The notes: generated from the letters alone by a model not told the origin. A stretch of DNA of 64,000 nt from G965250275 sp965250275 (GCA_965250275.1 OZ252297.1:2542001-2606000), one strand, 5' to 3'; counted from the first letter of the stretch, positions 7,614-17,088 are shown. Program-made: numbers and translations.

Positions 7614-9920
7614 TCAGTTGAGCTGTTGATGAACAGTGTCCGTCAACTGATTGAGCGAAAAGGGTTTCGGCAGGAATACGGAGTTCGGAACCCGTGGGCC
7701 ATCATCCCCGAACGAGCCTTCGGCGTAACCCGAAACGAACACCACCCGCACTTCGGGACGTGTTTTGAGCGCCTCGCGCACCCAGCTCGGACCATCCATC
7801 CCCGGCATCACAACATCGGTGACAAAGACATCCACGTTCAGATCGGGATCCTCGAGCGTGCGCAGGGCATCTTCGGCTGAATCTGCCTCCAGCACCGTGT
7901 ATCCGCGCAGACGCAGCGCCCGAGACGCGAAGGCCCGCACTGGCGCCTCGTCTTCGACCAGCAAGACAACTCCTTCGCCATGCTTTGGCAGGGCCGGTGC
8001 CACCTGAATGGGCTTCGGCGCGGCGCTCTGTTCCAATGCGGCATGGACCGGAAAGTAGAGCGTGAAACACGCGCCCTGCCCCGGCGCGCTGTCCACAAAG
8101 ATGTACCCACCGCTCTGTTTGATGATCCCGTAAACCGTGGACAGGCCCAGCCCCGTCCCCTCGCCTGTGCGTTTGGTCGTATAGAAGGGCTCAAAGACCT
8201 TCTGCAGCTTGTCCGCAGGGATCCCTGACCCTTCGTCCTGAACCCGAACGCAGACGTATTCGCCGCGGGGCACGGTGGCCCGGTCTCGCTTCAACTCGTC
8301 CTGAAAGTTAACGACTTCGGTCTCGATGCGAATCTCGCCGCCGGAAGGCATGGCATCCCGGGCATTAACCACCAGATTCATCAAAACCTGCTCCAGCTGC
8401 CGTTTGTCGGCCCGGATCGGGCGCAAAACCGGATCGTGGCTAAGCGTGAGCGTCACCTTTTCGCCGACCAGACGGTTCAATAGATGGGTCAGATCTGACA
8501 GCGTGTCCCGGAGGTCGAGGATCTCCGGTCGCAGGGTCTGCTTGCGTGAAAAGGCCAGCAGTTGCCCGACCAGGCCGGCTGCGCGATTGGCGTTCTGATT
8601 GATCTGGATAAGGTCCCCGTAGTCTGGATCGCCCTGGTCATGGCGCAACAGCAGCAAATCGCAATGGCCCGAAATCGCCGTCAGAAGATTATTGAAATCA
8701 TGGGCCACCCCGCCAGCCAGTTGCCCGATGGCCTGCATCTTCTGACTCTGAACGAATTGCGCCTCGAGCGTCTTCAACTCAGTTGCGTCGTTCAGAACAG
8801 CAATGAGCACGGGATGGCCGTCTTCGGTCACTCTGCTCAAGGTCACCTGAACAAACACTTCCTTGTCAGCGCGGGACAAGCGCAAGAACTCCGAACTGTG
8901 TCCCGCCTTCCGCTCTGCCACATCGCGCAGCCAATCTGCCATCGGGCGCCCCAGGCCCTGCATCACGTCGCCCATCGCCATTTCGGTCAGGCCCCCGTCG
9001 CCAATGAGCGTCTTGGCAAGCCGGTTGGCCATCAGGATTTTTCCATCGGGTGCGATTTTCATCATCGGAACCGGCAACCGTTCAAACACGTCACCACGCG
9101 CCGAGGCCGCATCGGCTGTGAGCGGCATCAGGTACAGCTCGCGCCGACCGGCGACAACCTCGTGCTCAAGCACCTGGACTGGCTCCTGCCCCGACGTGGT
9201 GGAGACCATATTTACGACGCCCGGTTGCACCGGCAGTTCCACAAAGAGCCGGTCAAGCGCCTTGACCCTTTGACCCACCAACGCCCGGCAAGCCTCGTTC
9301 ATGAACAGGATTGTCCCGCCCCGGCCCACTGTCACCATTGGAACGGGCAAGGCGTTAGCGTTGCGTCCGGTCGACGGTTTGTCGGGCATGTCCTGCAGCC
9401 GCCAAAGATATATCTGCGGCGCCAGCTGATGCACTGAAAGCCGGATATGGCCCTTTCGGGTGATGATGTCCTCCAGTGCCGCCCCTTCGGTTTCCGCCCG
9501 TTGTTGGAGGCGGAACAGAACTGCTGACGGGTTGGCAAACACATCCCGCAAAAGCCCGCCGAGAGACTTCCCAGGCTCGCTCGCGATCCGGGCGTTCGCC
9601 GCGGCGTTGCACGCACGCACTTCACCATCGGAATCTGTTATGAAGCTGGGCGTTGCATCACGCTCGATGAAACGGTCCAGAAGCTGGCGCAGGCCGCGGC
9701 GTTTGTTTGCCCGTATCTGTTGCGCCAACAGGCTCATCACGGTGACCAAACAAATGGTCACACCTGCAGCCAGAATGACGATTGAAGCGAAGGGCGTGGG
9801 CGCGGCAAACCAAGCATAACCGATCATTGCCACGCCCAGCCCCGCGACGGCCATCAACCGCACCGGCTCCAGCGGCGGTTCACGCATGTCGAGAACTTGC
9901 GAATCTTGTCGATTGCGCAC
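7614..9920 (-). CDS. cckA: Hybrid sensor histidine kinase/phosphatase CckA
   Basis: A 768-residue hybrid kinase. Two membrane helices lie at about residues 21-40 and 45-66. PAS-like sensor segments follow to about 380. The dimerisation/phosphoacceptor domain has His407 in GGVAHDFNN, the ATPase domain has Asn519 and GTGLGLS (588-594), and the C-terminal receiver has Asp702 in TDVVMPGMDG and Lys752. In alphaproteobacteria CckA passes phosphate through ChpT to CtrA, which controls motility, gene transfer agents or the cell cycle. The order and the HDFNNLLTAISGHCDLLLLR-type block fit CckA rather than a generic hybrid kinase. A CtrA-type box lies 51-65 bases upstream of the ATG. Confidence 0.9.
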   Translation of the reverse strand: MRNRQDSQVLDMREPPLEPVRLMAVAGLGVAMIGYAWFAAPTPFASIVILAAGVTICLVTVMSLLAQQIRANKRRGLRQLLDRFIERDATPSFITDSDGEVRACNAAANARIASEPGKSLGGLLRDVFANPSAVLFRLQQRAETEGAALEDIITRKGHIRLSVHQLAPQIYLWRLQDMPDKPSTGRNANALPVPMVTVGRGGTILFMNEACRALVGQRVKALDRLFVELPVQPGVVNMVSTTSGQEPVQVLEHEVVAGRRELYLMPLTADAASARGDVFERLPVPMMKIAPDGKILMANRLAKTLIGDGGLTEMAMGDVMQGLGRPMADWLRDVAERKAGHSSEFLRLSRADKEVFVQVTLSRVTEDGHPVLIAVLNDATELKTLEAQFVQSQKMQAIGQLAGGVAHDFNNLLTAISGHCDLLLLRHDQGDPDYGDLIQINQNANRAAGLVGQLLAFSRKQTLRPEILDLRDTLSDLTHLLNRLVGEKVTLTLSHDPVLRPIRADKRQLEQVLMNLVVNARDAMPSGGEIRIETEVVNFQDELKRDRATVPRGEYVCVRVQDEGSGIPADKLQKVFEPFYTTKRTGEGTGLGLSTVYGIIKQSGGYIFVDSAPGQGACFTLYFPVHAALEQSAAPKPIQVAPALPKHGEGVVLLVEDEAPVRAFASRALRLRGYTVLEADSAEDALRTLEDPDLNVDVFVTDVVMPGMDGPSWVREALKTRPEVRVVFVSGYAEGSFGDDGPRVPNSVFLPKPFSLNQLTDTVHQQLN

Positions 9921-9970
9921 GCCATTGCCTCCGGCAGGGTTTCGTTGTGATCTATTTCGCGCCAGATTTC

Positions 9971-9985
9971 TTAATCTGAGTTTAA
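9971..9985 (-). promoter_or_regulatory. Putative CtrA-binding box before cckA
   Basis: TTAA-TCTGAGT-TTAA on the plus strand, TTAA-ACTCAGA-TTAA on the minus strand: an exact match to the full CtrA consensus TTAA-N7-TTAA. It sits in the 95-base gap between the upstream methyltransferase gene and cckA. Confidence 0.65.
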
Positions 9986-10015
9986 CGCGCGCAAGATATC
10001 GCTAAGGTTGTATAT

Positions 10016-11191
10016 TCATACGTTATCAGCACGCTTAAGATGTGCAACGAAAAACCCATCACCGGTGTCGTCTGGCAACCAGTTGTGCTCTGCGCTGCAT
10101 CGCCATTCCGGACACCGATCCAAAAACGTTGCGATGCGTTTTTGGTTCTCTTCAGCCAGCACCGAGCATGTGGCGTAGGCCAGCCAGCCGTTCGGTGCAA
10201 CGAGACCTGCCGCTTTGAGCAGGATGTCATCCTGAGCCGCTGTCAGGGACGCGAGCATATCGTCGGTCAATCGCCACTTGCCATCCGGGGACCGGCGCCA
10301 CGCCCCGCTGCCCGAGCACGGTGCATCGCAAAGAACGAGGTCGAATGGGTCCATTGTCCCCAGCGCCTTCGTGCTGCACTGGGTGACTTGTACTTGTGCG
10401 CGGTCCGCCCTTTCGGCCAGCCCCTGCATCCGGCTTGGTGACGCATCATGTGCAAACATCTGCAGCGGCATACGCGCCGCCATGGCGAGCGTTTTGCCGC
10501 CACCTCCGGCGCAGTAGTCCAGCACCCGCATTCCCGCACGCAAGGGCAGTCCATTGACCACAGCCTGGCTGGAGGCGTCCTGTAGTTCGACCAGACCGGA
10601 AAGAAAGGCTTGCGCGTGTCGCACCTTGCGCGCGCCTCTGGTCACGATAAGCGCGGTGTCGACGGCATGATGTGGCTGTGCCTCGATCTTTTCCGCGTGC
10701 AGCGCGGACATTGCGTCGACTCCAGTGGTCCGCGCAAAATTCAGACGCAAGTGAACCGGTGCGCGGGTCTGCAAGGCGGCGGCCACGGCCTCAGCGTCTT
10801 TCCCTAGACCTTCTCGCAACAACGGCCAGATCCAGTCGGGCATGTCGTGTTCCTCGGGTCCCGGTTGGGGCGTCCGGCCCGCAGCGGCTTCGGTCGGCGT
10901 CAACGGTTCCGGAGCGTGCGGTTTCCCGGTAAAGCCCTCGCCCGGGTCCAGCCCGGCGGAGCGCATCGCACCCAGGATGAGCCCGCGACCGGTCAGTGCG
11001 CCACCGCGTGCCGCATAGCTGCGCTTGCGCCGGACGGCGTCAAATACATGATCCCGAATGGCCGCCCGATCCTTGGATCCGGCATAGCGATTGCGCCGCG
11101 CCCAGGTGGTCAACGCTTGTTCAGACGGCGTCCCTGTCAGGATCTGGTCCAGGATTTCAATCGCGGACTGAAGGCGGGCATCGGGCCTCAT
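10016..11191 (-). CDS. RsmB/NOP-family RNA m5C methyltransferase
   Basis: A 391-residue SAM-dependent methyltransferase expected to form 5-methylcytosine in 16S rRNA. The N-terminal part resembles the NusB-like RNA-binding domain of RsmB/Fmu. The SAM loop is LDYCAGGGGKTL (224-235). The two cysteines of the m5C mechanism are Cys292 in DAPCSGSG (motif IV, enzyme release) and Cys342 in ATCSV (motif VI, nucleophile). The exact target position is not shown by the sequence. It lies between guaB and cckA on the same strand, about 45 bases after guaB. Confidence 0.88.
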   Translation of the reverse strand: MRPDARLQSAIEILDQILTGTPSEQALTTWARRNRYAGSKDRAAIRDHVFDAVRRKRSYAARGGALTGRGLILGAMRSAGLDPGEGFTGKPHAPEPLTPTEAAAGRTPQPGPEEHDMPDWIWPLLREGLGKDAEAVAAALQTRAPVHLRLNFARTTGVDAMSALHAEKIEAQPHHAVDTALIVTRGARKVRHAQAFLSGLVELQDASSQAVVNGLPLRAGMRVLDYCAGGGGKTLAMAARMPLQMFAHDASPSRMQGLAERADRAQVQVTQCSTKALGTMDPFDLVLCDAPCSGSGAWRRSPDGKWRLTDDMLASLTAAQDDILLKAAGLVAPNGWLAYATCSVLAEENQKRIATFLDRCPEWRCSAEHNWLPDDTGDGFFVAHLKRADNV

Positions 11192-11236
11192 GAATGCAAT
11201 GCACCAATGTTTTGCATCCGAATGGGTCTGATCAGA

Positions 11237-12685
11237 CTACATGACCCTGTAATTGGGGCTTTCCCGCGTGATCTGCACATCATGCACATGGCTTTCCTTC
11301 AGGCCCGCGCCGGTGATCTTCACGAACTGGCACTGGGTCCGCATCTCTTCGACCGTTGCGCAGCCTGTGTAACCCATGGCGGCCCGCAAGCCACCCACCA
11401 GCTGATGGATGACGGCGCCAGCACTTCCCTTGTACGGCACCTGCCCCTCAATTCCTTCGGGCACAAGCTTGTCGCTTGCCGCGTCTTTCTGGAAGTAGCG
11501 ATCAGCCGATCCGCGCGCCATGGCGCCCAATGACCCCATGCCCCGATAGGATTTGAAGCTGCGCCCCTGATACAGGATCACTTCGCCCGGCGACTCGTCG
11601 GTTCCGGCAATCATGCTCCCAACCATGGCGCAGGATGCCCCGGCTGCGATCGCTTTCGCGAAGTCGCCGGAATACTTGATTCCGCCGTCCGCAATCACCG
11701 GAACGGAGCCCGCCGCCTCGGCGCAGTCCATAATAGCAGTGAGCTGCGGCACACCAACGCCTGCCACCATCCGGGTCGTGCAGATGCTGCCGGGGCCGAT
11801 ACCCACCTTGATCGCATCCGCCCCCGCCCCGATCAGAGCGCGCGTCGCCTCGGCTGTGGCAACGTTTCCGGCGACAACCTGAACCTCGTTGGAGAGTTTC
11901 TTGGCCCGCTCAACCGCCTTCGCCACACCCTCGGAGTGCCCATGCGCGGTATCGATGACAATCATGTCCACGCCAGCATCGACGAGGGCCTCGGCCCGCT
12001 CGAACCCTGAATCGCCGACAGTACTGGCTGCTGCCACCCGCAAGCGTCCTAACTGATCTTTGCAGGCGGTGGGGTTCAGCACGGCCTGTTCGGTGTCCTT
12101 TAGCGTCAGCAATCCGGTCAGCTTGCCGCCTGAATCCGTCACCAGCAGTTTTTCGATGCGACGGGATTTCATCAGGCTGATCGCCTCCTCCCGGTCCGCA
12201 GGCTCCTGCAAGACTGCAAGATTGTCGGTTGTCATCATCACGTGCACGGGCGTGCGGTCATCGCTGGCAAACCGCATGTCGCGGTTGGTCACGATGCCGA
12301 CCACGCGGCCGTTTTCATCAACAACGGGAAACCCCGTGACGTTGTAGCGTTCGCGCAGTGCCTGTGCATCGGCCAGCGTCTGATCGGCCCGCAACGTGAT
12401 GGGATTGTATACGATGCCGCTTTCAAACCGTTTGACGCGCCGGATTTCCCGCGCTTGCGCTTCGATATCGAGGTTCCGATGAACCACGCCCATCCCGCCG
12501 GCCTGCGCCATGGCGATCGCCATGCGCCCTTCGGTCACCGTGTCCATGGCGCTGGACAACAAGGGGATGTTCAACGCGATGGCGCGGGTGACCTGCGTGC
12601 AGGTGTCAGCAGTTGCCGGCAACACCGACGAGGCGGCAGGCACCAGCAGGACATCATCAAAGGTAAGAGCCTCACGAATCTGCAT
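11237..12685 (-). CDS. guaB: IMP dehydrogenase
   Basis: A 482-residue enzyme converting IMP to XMP with NAD+, the committed step of GMP synthesis. The N terminus is MQIREALTFDDVLL, a CBS-domain pair spans roughly residues 95-205, and the catalytic Cys is in GSICTT within GIGPGSICTTRMVAGVG. The mobile-flap region with SADRYF and the C terminus are intact. The frame opens six codons further upstream, but AGAGGTG lies six bases before the chosen ATG, so 12685 is the start. It diverges from the ASKHA ferredoxin gene across 237 bases that contain a short palindrome. Confidence 0.97.
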   Translation of the reverse strand: MQIREALTFDDVLLVPAASSVLPATADTCTQVTRAIALNIPLLSSAMDTVTEGRMAIAMAQAGGMGVVHRNLDIEAQAREIRRVKRFESGIVYNPITLRADQTLADAQALRERYNVTGFPVVDENGRVVGIVTNRDMRFASDDRTPVHVMMTTDNLAVLQEPADREEAISLMKSRRIEKLLVTDSGGKLTGLLTLKDTEQAVLNPTACKDQLGRLRVAAASTVGDSGFERAEALVDAGVDMIVIDTAHGHSEGVAKAVERAKKLSNEVQVVAGNVATAEATRALIGAGADAIKVGIGPGSICTTRMVAGVGVPQLTAIMDCAEAAGSVPVIADGGIKYSGDFAKAIAAGASCAMVGSMIAGTDESPGEVILYQGRSFKSYRGMGSLGAMARGSADRYFQKDAASDKLVPEGIEGQVPYKGSAGAVIHQLVGGLRAAMGYTGCATVEEMRTQCQFVKITGAGLKESHVHDVQITRESPNYRVM

Positions 12686-12690
12686 CACTT

Positions 12691-12697
12691 CACCTCT
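12691..12697 (-). promoter_or_regulatory. Ribosome binding site of guaB
   Basis: AGAGGTG on the minus strand, ending five bases before the ATG at 12685. It decides the start against the upstream in-frame ATG at 12703. Confidence 0.75.
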
Positions 12698-12721
12698 ATG
12701 CAATCACCCGTTTGGCGGCCA

Positions 12722-12740
12722 CGCTATCGCATGGATAGCG
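12722..12740. repeat. Inverted repeat in the guaB leader region
   Basis: Perfect 7-bp inverted repeat CGCTATC/GATAGCG with a five-base loop, 37 bases upstream of the guaB start in the divergent gap. It could be an operator or an RNA hairpin. No known motif is recognised. Confidence 0.4.
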
Positions 12741-12922
12741 GGCGAGGGAAAGGGCCGACACCACATCTTGAAACCCGCTCAGCTTTATCTTGCAGAAAAT
12801 GACGCCCGGCCCCCTTGCGGTGCGGAATTTGACGCCACAGGTGCAGATTCTGCCGCAGTTTGCCTTTCGCTTTGCGGAAACCTTCATATGGTCTGACAAA
12901 ATCGCAGCAAAGGGCGCGTTCC

Positions 12923-14962
12923 ATGAGCACCGATCCTCTTGTCGTCTTCACGCCGTCTGGCAAGCGGGGCCACTTTCCCGCGGGCACGCCGATTCTGACT
13001 GCCGCACGGCAGCTCGGGGTCGATCTGGATTCGGTATGTGGCGGGCGGGGCATCTGCTCGAAATGTCAGGTCACGCCGTCTTACGGCGAGTTTCCCAAGC
13101 ACGGTGTGACAGTGGCGAACAATGCCCTGTCCGACTGGAATGCTGTCGAGGAACGGTATGACCAGAAGCGCGGGCTGATGTCCGGGCGCCGTCTGGGTTG
13201 CCAAGCAACGATTCAGGGTGACGTCGTCATCGATGTTCCGCCCGAAAGCCAGGTGCACAAGCAAGTTGTCCGCAAACGCGCCGAAGCCCGCGACATCACG
13301 CTCGACCCCTCTGTGCGCCTGTTCTACGTCGAAGTGCGTGAACCGGACATGCACGACCCCTCGGGTGACTTGCAACGACTGACCGAGGCATTGCAGGAGC
13401 AATGGGAGCTCGAGAACGTGCATGCCGATCTTGCCCTGCTGGGCCGGATGCAACCTGTTCTGCGCAAGGGCCAGTGGAAGGTGACCTGCGCATTACACAT
13501 GGGTGATGCCGAAAGCCCGCCGCGCATCCTGGACATTTTCCCCGGCTACGCCGAAGAACGGATTTTTGGTCTGGCGGTCGACCTTGGGTCGACAACGATC
13601 GCAGCGCATCTGTGTGATCTCGCCACCGGCGAGGTTGTCGCGTCCTCTGGCCTGATGAACCCGCAGATCCGCTTTGGCGAAGACCTCATGAGTCGCGTGA
13701 GCTATTCGATGATGAACGCCGGAGGCGATGCAGAAATGACCGCCGCAGTGCGGGAGGGCATGAACACGCTTTTCAGCCAGATCGCAGAGGAAGCAGGCAT
13801 CGAAAAGACACAGATCATGGATGCGGTCTTCGTCTGCAATCCGGTCATGCATCATCTGTTCCTGGGCATAGACCCGTTTGAACTTGGTCAGGCGCCCTTT
13901 GCTTTGGCCACATCGGATTCGCTACGGCTCAAAGCCAGTGAACTGGATCTGGAGTTGCACCCTTCGGCCCGGACCTATCTGCTGCCCTGCATCGCGGGTC
14001 ATGTCGGGGCGGACGCTGCGGCTGTGGCCCTGTCAGAGGCGCCGGACCAGTCCGAAGATCTCGTGCTGGTGGTGGACGTCGGAACAAACGCCGAAATCCT
14101 TCTGGGAAACAAAGAGAAGGTTCTGGCCTGTTCCTCGCCCACCGGTCCTGCCTTTGAAGGCGCCCAGATCACTTCCGGGCAACGCGCCGCCCCCGGCGCC
14201 ATTGAAAGGGTTGAAATCGACCCGGAAACCAAAGAGCCCCGGTTCAAGGTGATCGGTTGCGATCTGTGGTCCACTGATGAGGGTTTTGCTGAGGCGACGG
14301 CGACGACCGGCGTCACCGGCATCTGTGGCTCGGGCATAATCGAGGCGATTGCCGAAATGCGGCTGGCCGGCATTCTGGACGGACCGGGACTGATCGGGTC
14401 ACCTGAACAAGCCGGCACGTCGCGCTGTTTCCTCGAGGGGCGCACGCATTCTTACATGTTGCACGATGGATCTGCCCAGGGCGGACCCGTGATATCCATC
14501 ACCAACCCTGACATCCGGGCCATTCAGATGGCCAAGGCCGCGCTCTACTCCGGCGCGCGGCTTCTGATGGACAAGTTTGGCGTCGATACTGTGGACCGCG
14601 TGGTGCTGGCCGGCGCCTTTGGCGCCCATATCAGTCCCAAGCACGCCATGGTGCTGGGCATGATCCCGGATGCGCCGCTTGATAAGGTCACAAGCGCCGG
14701 CAACGCGGCCGGTACCGGTGCGCGGATCGCCCTGCTGAACAGGGCGGCCCGATCCGAGATCGAGCAAACTGTGCGTGAGATCCACAAGATCGAGACCGCA
14801 ATCGAACCACGGTTTCAGGAACATTTTGTGAATGCCTCTGCCATACCAAATGGCGTGGAACCCTTCCCGATCCTGAACTCGGTGGTGAGCCTGCCGCAGG
14901 TCACCTTTAACACCGGTGGGGACAGTGAGGGCGGCGGTCGCCGGCGGCGCAGGCGGGCCTAA
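12923..14962 (+). CDS. ASKHA-domain ferredoxin (RACo/RamA-like corrinoid reductive activator)
   Basis: A 679-residue protein. Its N-terminal [2Fe-2S] ferredoxin domain has Cys39, Cys45, Cys48 and Cys93. A linker leads to a large ASKHA-type ATPase domain with a phosphate-loop segment AVDLGSTTIAAH and a second nucleotide-binding segment VVDVGTNAEILLGN. Family members reduce inactive cob(II)amide of corrinoid methyltransferases at the cost of ATP. In Roseobacter-type bacteria a homologue is thought to reactivate a split B12-dependent methionine synthase; that role is inferred here. The ATG at 12923 follows AAGGGCG; the open frame begins 21 codons earlier. The tail is very Arg-rich (RRRRRRA). Confidence 0.85.
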   Translation: MSTDPLVVFTPSGKRGHFPAGTPILTAARQLGVDLDSVCGGRGICSKCQVTPSYGEFPKHGVTVANNALSDWNAVEERYDQKRGLMSGRRLGCQATIQGDVVIDVPPESQVHKQVVRKRAEARDITLDPSVRLFYVEVREPDMHDPSGDLQRLTEALQEQWELENVHADLALLGRMQPVLRKGQWKVTCALHMGDAESPPRILDIFPGYAEERIFGLAVDLGSTTIAAHLCDLATGEVVASSGLMNPQIRFGEDLMSRVSYSMMNAGGDAEMTAAVREGMNTLFSQIAEEAGIEKTQIMDAVFVCNPVMHHLFLGIDPFELGQAPFALATSDSLRLKASELDLELHPSARTYLLPCIAGHVGADAAAVALSEAPDQSEDLVLVVDVGTNAEILLGNKEKVLACSSPTGPAFEGAQITSGQRAAPGAIERVEIDPETKEPRFKVIGCDLWSTDEGFAEATATTGVTGICGSGIIEAIAEMRLAGILDGPGLIGSPEQAGTSRCFLEGRTHSYMLHDGSAQGGPVISITNPDIRAIQMAKAALYSGARLLMDKFGVDTVDRVVLAGAFGAHISPKHAMVLGMIPDAPLDKVTSAGNAAGTGARIALLNRAARSEIEQTVREIHKIETAIEPRFQEHFVNASAIPNGVEPFPILNSVVSLPQVTFNTGGDSEGGGRRRRRRA

Positions 14963-15026
14963 AAGAGTTGCCGGAGCGTGGCATGGGCCACTAGGCTGAA
15001 CCCGTCAAAACCCGAAAGGCCTCGTC

Positions 15027-15593
15027 ATGAAGCGTCAGTTTCCGTCCCTGCCCGACCCTGCACATCTTGCGGATGTCTTTAAAAGGTTTCCGGCCACCGT
15101 TGGTCCGCTGCTGGAGTTCCATGACATTTTGCTTCGCGGTGACAGCGATCTGAGTGTGGGCGAACGCGAGCTGATTGCTGCTTATGTGTCCGGCTTGAAC
15201 GCTTGCCAGTTCTGTCTTGGCGCGCACACAGCGGCCGCAGCCGCGTTTGACGTGGATCCTCGCCTCATAGATGCTCTGATTGCAGATCCGGAGACCGCGG
15301 ATGTTGACGAAAAACTGCGCCCGGTGCTCGCCTATGTCGCCAAACTCACGCGTACACCGGCTCAGTTGACCGAAAACGATGCCCGGGCCGTCTATGACGC
15401 GGGCTGGTCCGAAGGCGCGCTCTATGATGCGGTTCAAACCTGTGCGCTTTACAATTTCATGAACCGTATCGTCGAAGGCAGTGGCGTGGCCCCCTACCCG
15501 ATGGATCCCCATAAGATGACGCCAGAAATGCTAGAACAGCGGCGCAAGCGCAGCTACACCGACTTTGGACGGGAAATCGGGGTGATCGACTGA
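15027..15593 (+). CDS. AhpD-like peroxidase-related protein (carboxymuconolactone decarboxylase family)
   Basis: A 188-residue all-helical protein of the AhpD/CMD fold. The redox motif Cys60-Gln-Phe-Cys63 is followed by His67 in LNACQFCLGAH, the arrangement of alkylhydroperoxidase AhpD. The C-terminal region with NFMNRIVEGSG is typical of the peroxidase-related subgroup. It probably reduces peroxides or serves as a thiol-disulfide partner in the cytoplasm; the physiological substrate is unknown. It lies 64 bases after the ASKHA ferredoxin and may share its transcript. Confidence 0.85.
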   Translation: MKRQFPSLPDPAHLADVFKRFPATVGPLLEFHDILLRGDSDLSVGERELIAAYVSGLNACQFCLGAHTAAAAAFDVDPRLIDALIADPETADVDEKLRPVLAYVAKLTRTPAQLTENDARAVYDAGWSEGALYDAVQTCALYNFMNRIVEGSGVAPYPMDPHKMTPEMLEQRRKRSYTDFGREIGVID

Positions 15594-15707
15594 AACCGGG
15601 GGTGATCACGCGACCGGGCACAAGACCTGTTAGGGTCTCCTTGCACTGATTCAGTGCCGGGTGCGTCGGGGAGACCCCGCCTTGGCTCTCCCCCTTGCGC
15701 AGGCTGT

Positions 15708-16460
15708 TCAGAGCTTGGTGATGGAGTTGCCGCCATCTGCAAGAAAGGCCGTGCCGGTCACAAACGATGCCGCATCGGACAAGAGGAACAGGGCGGCCTG
15801 CGCAATCTCTTCGGGCGTGGCCATACGTTTGAGCGCATGAAAGCTCCGCACCGCCTCGTGGAACGCCGGGTCCGTCCCGGCCATCGGTGTCAGCGTGCCG
15901 CCCGGCAACAGCGCATTCGCGCGCAGACCTTCGGCCCCGTGTTCGGCAGCCAGCACCATGGCGAGCCCGATCAGACCCGCCTTGGAGGCTGCGTAGGCGC
16001 CCATGCCCGGCAAGCCGATCGTGTGGCCGACAAAAGAAGAGGTGAACAGGATGGACCCACCCCCCTGTGCCAGCAGGGCCGGGACCTGATGTTTGGCGGC
16101 ATAGAACGCGGAGGTCAGATTGGTGTCGATGACCTCTGCCCAGGTCGCGACATCCATTTCCGGAAGCGGGCCCAGCGTTCCCGTCATGCCGGCGTTGTTG
16201 AACGCCCCGTGCAACCCGCCAAAGCGGCTTTGTGCCATATCCACCAGCGCCCGGGCATAGCCTTCATCCGTCACGTCGCCTGCCAGACAGGCCGCTGTTC
16301 CGCCGCTCTGTTCAATTGTCTCGACCTGGAGGTCCAGTGCATCACCACGGCGCGCACCCAGCAGAACATTGGCGCCTTCGGCAGCAAACAGCCGGGCGCC
16401 AGCCGCGCCAATCCCGCTGCTGGCGCCCGTGATGATGATGGTCTTGTCTTTCAGTTGCAT
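15708..16460 (-). CDS. SDR-family oxidoreductase
   Basis: A 250-residue short-chain dehydrogenase. The cofactor loop is TGASSGIG (residues 10-17), NNAG follows at about residue 86, and the Ser-Tyr-Lys triad is carried by FTSSF and AYAASK. The Arg pair in GARRGDALDL suggests NADP(H). The substrate cannot be read from the sequence. The start at 16460 is supported by GGAGAG seven bases upstream; the open frame runs 37 codons further. It converges with the AhpD-like gene. Confidence 0.88.
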   Translation of the reverse strand: MQLKDKTIIITGASSGIGAAGARLFAAEGANVLLGARRGDALDLQVETIEQSGGTAACLAGDVTDEGYARALVDMAQSRFGGLHGAFNNAGMTGTLGPLPEMDVATWAEVIDTNLTSAFYAAKHQVPALLAQGGGSILFTSSFVGHTIGLPGMGAYAASKAGLIGLAMVLAAEHGAEGLRANALLPGGTLTPMAGTDPAFHEAVRSFHALKRMATPEEIAQAALFLLSDAASFVTGTAFLADGGNSITKL

Positions 16461-16815
16461 GGTTCTCTCCTGTGCTGATGTGCGCAGGCACCTAGAAAGC
16501 CCAGCGAGCCTCCGCGACCCGGTTGTTGCGCTTAAGATCACAGATGCGCCGAGAGCCCGGCCAAACCGCAAGATCCGGGTCGGACCGCGTTCGATGCACG
16601 CAGAGAGGCATTGGCGCAGCGAGTGAAGAACACTGCCACACCAAAGAAGCGATCCAAAAAATCTTCATTGCAATCAGCCGTGTGAGGGGCGGTCCTGATC
16701 CACAGCCAAATTGCGTCTTGAGAGGTTTCCATGGGCCAACCGCGCCAATCACCGCTTGCAATGAATCGCAGAGCGGTTGGATACTCTCAGCCGAGAGCAA
16801 GGGAGTGACCTCATC
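16461..16815. other. Gene-free stretch between the SDR gene and a small ORF
   Basis: About 355 bases between divergent genes. A 25-codon ORF (16731-16808) preceded by GAGAGG ends just before the next gene, and a minus-strand frame covers most of the stretch, but neither looks like a real gene. It presumably holds the two promoters. Confidence 0.4.
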
Positions 16816-17088
16816 ATGACAACGTCCGGCACCGATGCCCCGGCATGGCTATCCATCGTTGGAAAACCGCTCACCAACGGCGACACAACCGTCACGATTG
16901 GGGCGGACGGCACAGTGACGGGAGGCGGGTTCGAAGGCGTCTGGGAGGAGCGGGATGGAAAGTACTGCCGCACCCTGACCCAACCTGCGCAATATGCCGG
17001 GACCGAGTGCCAGACGGTCGTGTTGAACGGCGATCAGGTAACCTTTGAGAGCCCACAGGGGCACAGCGTCACCTGGACGGTTGGGTGA
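16816..17088 (+). CDS. Small hypothetical protein
   Basis: A 90-residue protein without a signal peptide or membrane helix. It reads as a small beta-rich domain, with alternating segments such as TVTIGADGTVTGGG, GVWEERDGKYCRTL and DQVTFESPQGHSVTW and two cysteines. The pattern (strand, WxxRDGxYCR, Cys, TFxxxxGxxxxW) resembles small proteins of unknown function common in Rhodobacterales, but I cannot name a family. The ATG at 16816 follows GGGAG at 10 bases; an upstream in-frame TTG is less likely. It is followed by a tRNA gene on the other strand. Confidence 0.6.
   Translation: MTTSGTDAPAWLSIVGKPLTNGDTTVTIGADGTVTGGGFEGVWEERDGKYCRTLTQPAQYAGTECQTVVLNGDQVTFESPQGHSVTWTVG

Noticed and set aside
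16492..16800. 102-codon minus-strand ORF in the gap upstream of the SDR gene
   Set aside because: Cys/Trp-rich composition unlike neighbours and no ribosome site; it covers the likely promoter region.
16731..16808. 25-codon ORF before the small hypothetical gene
   Set aside because: A ribosome-like GAGAGG precedes it, but the peptide is Arg/Gln-rich without any leader-peptide signature or attenuator hairpin.
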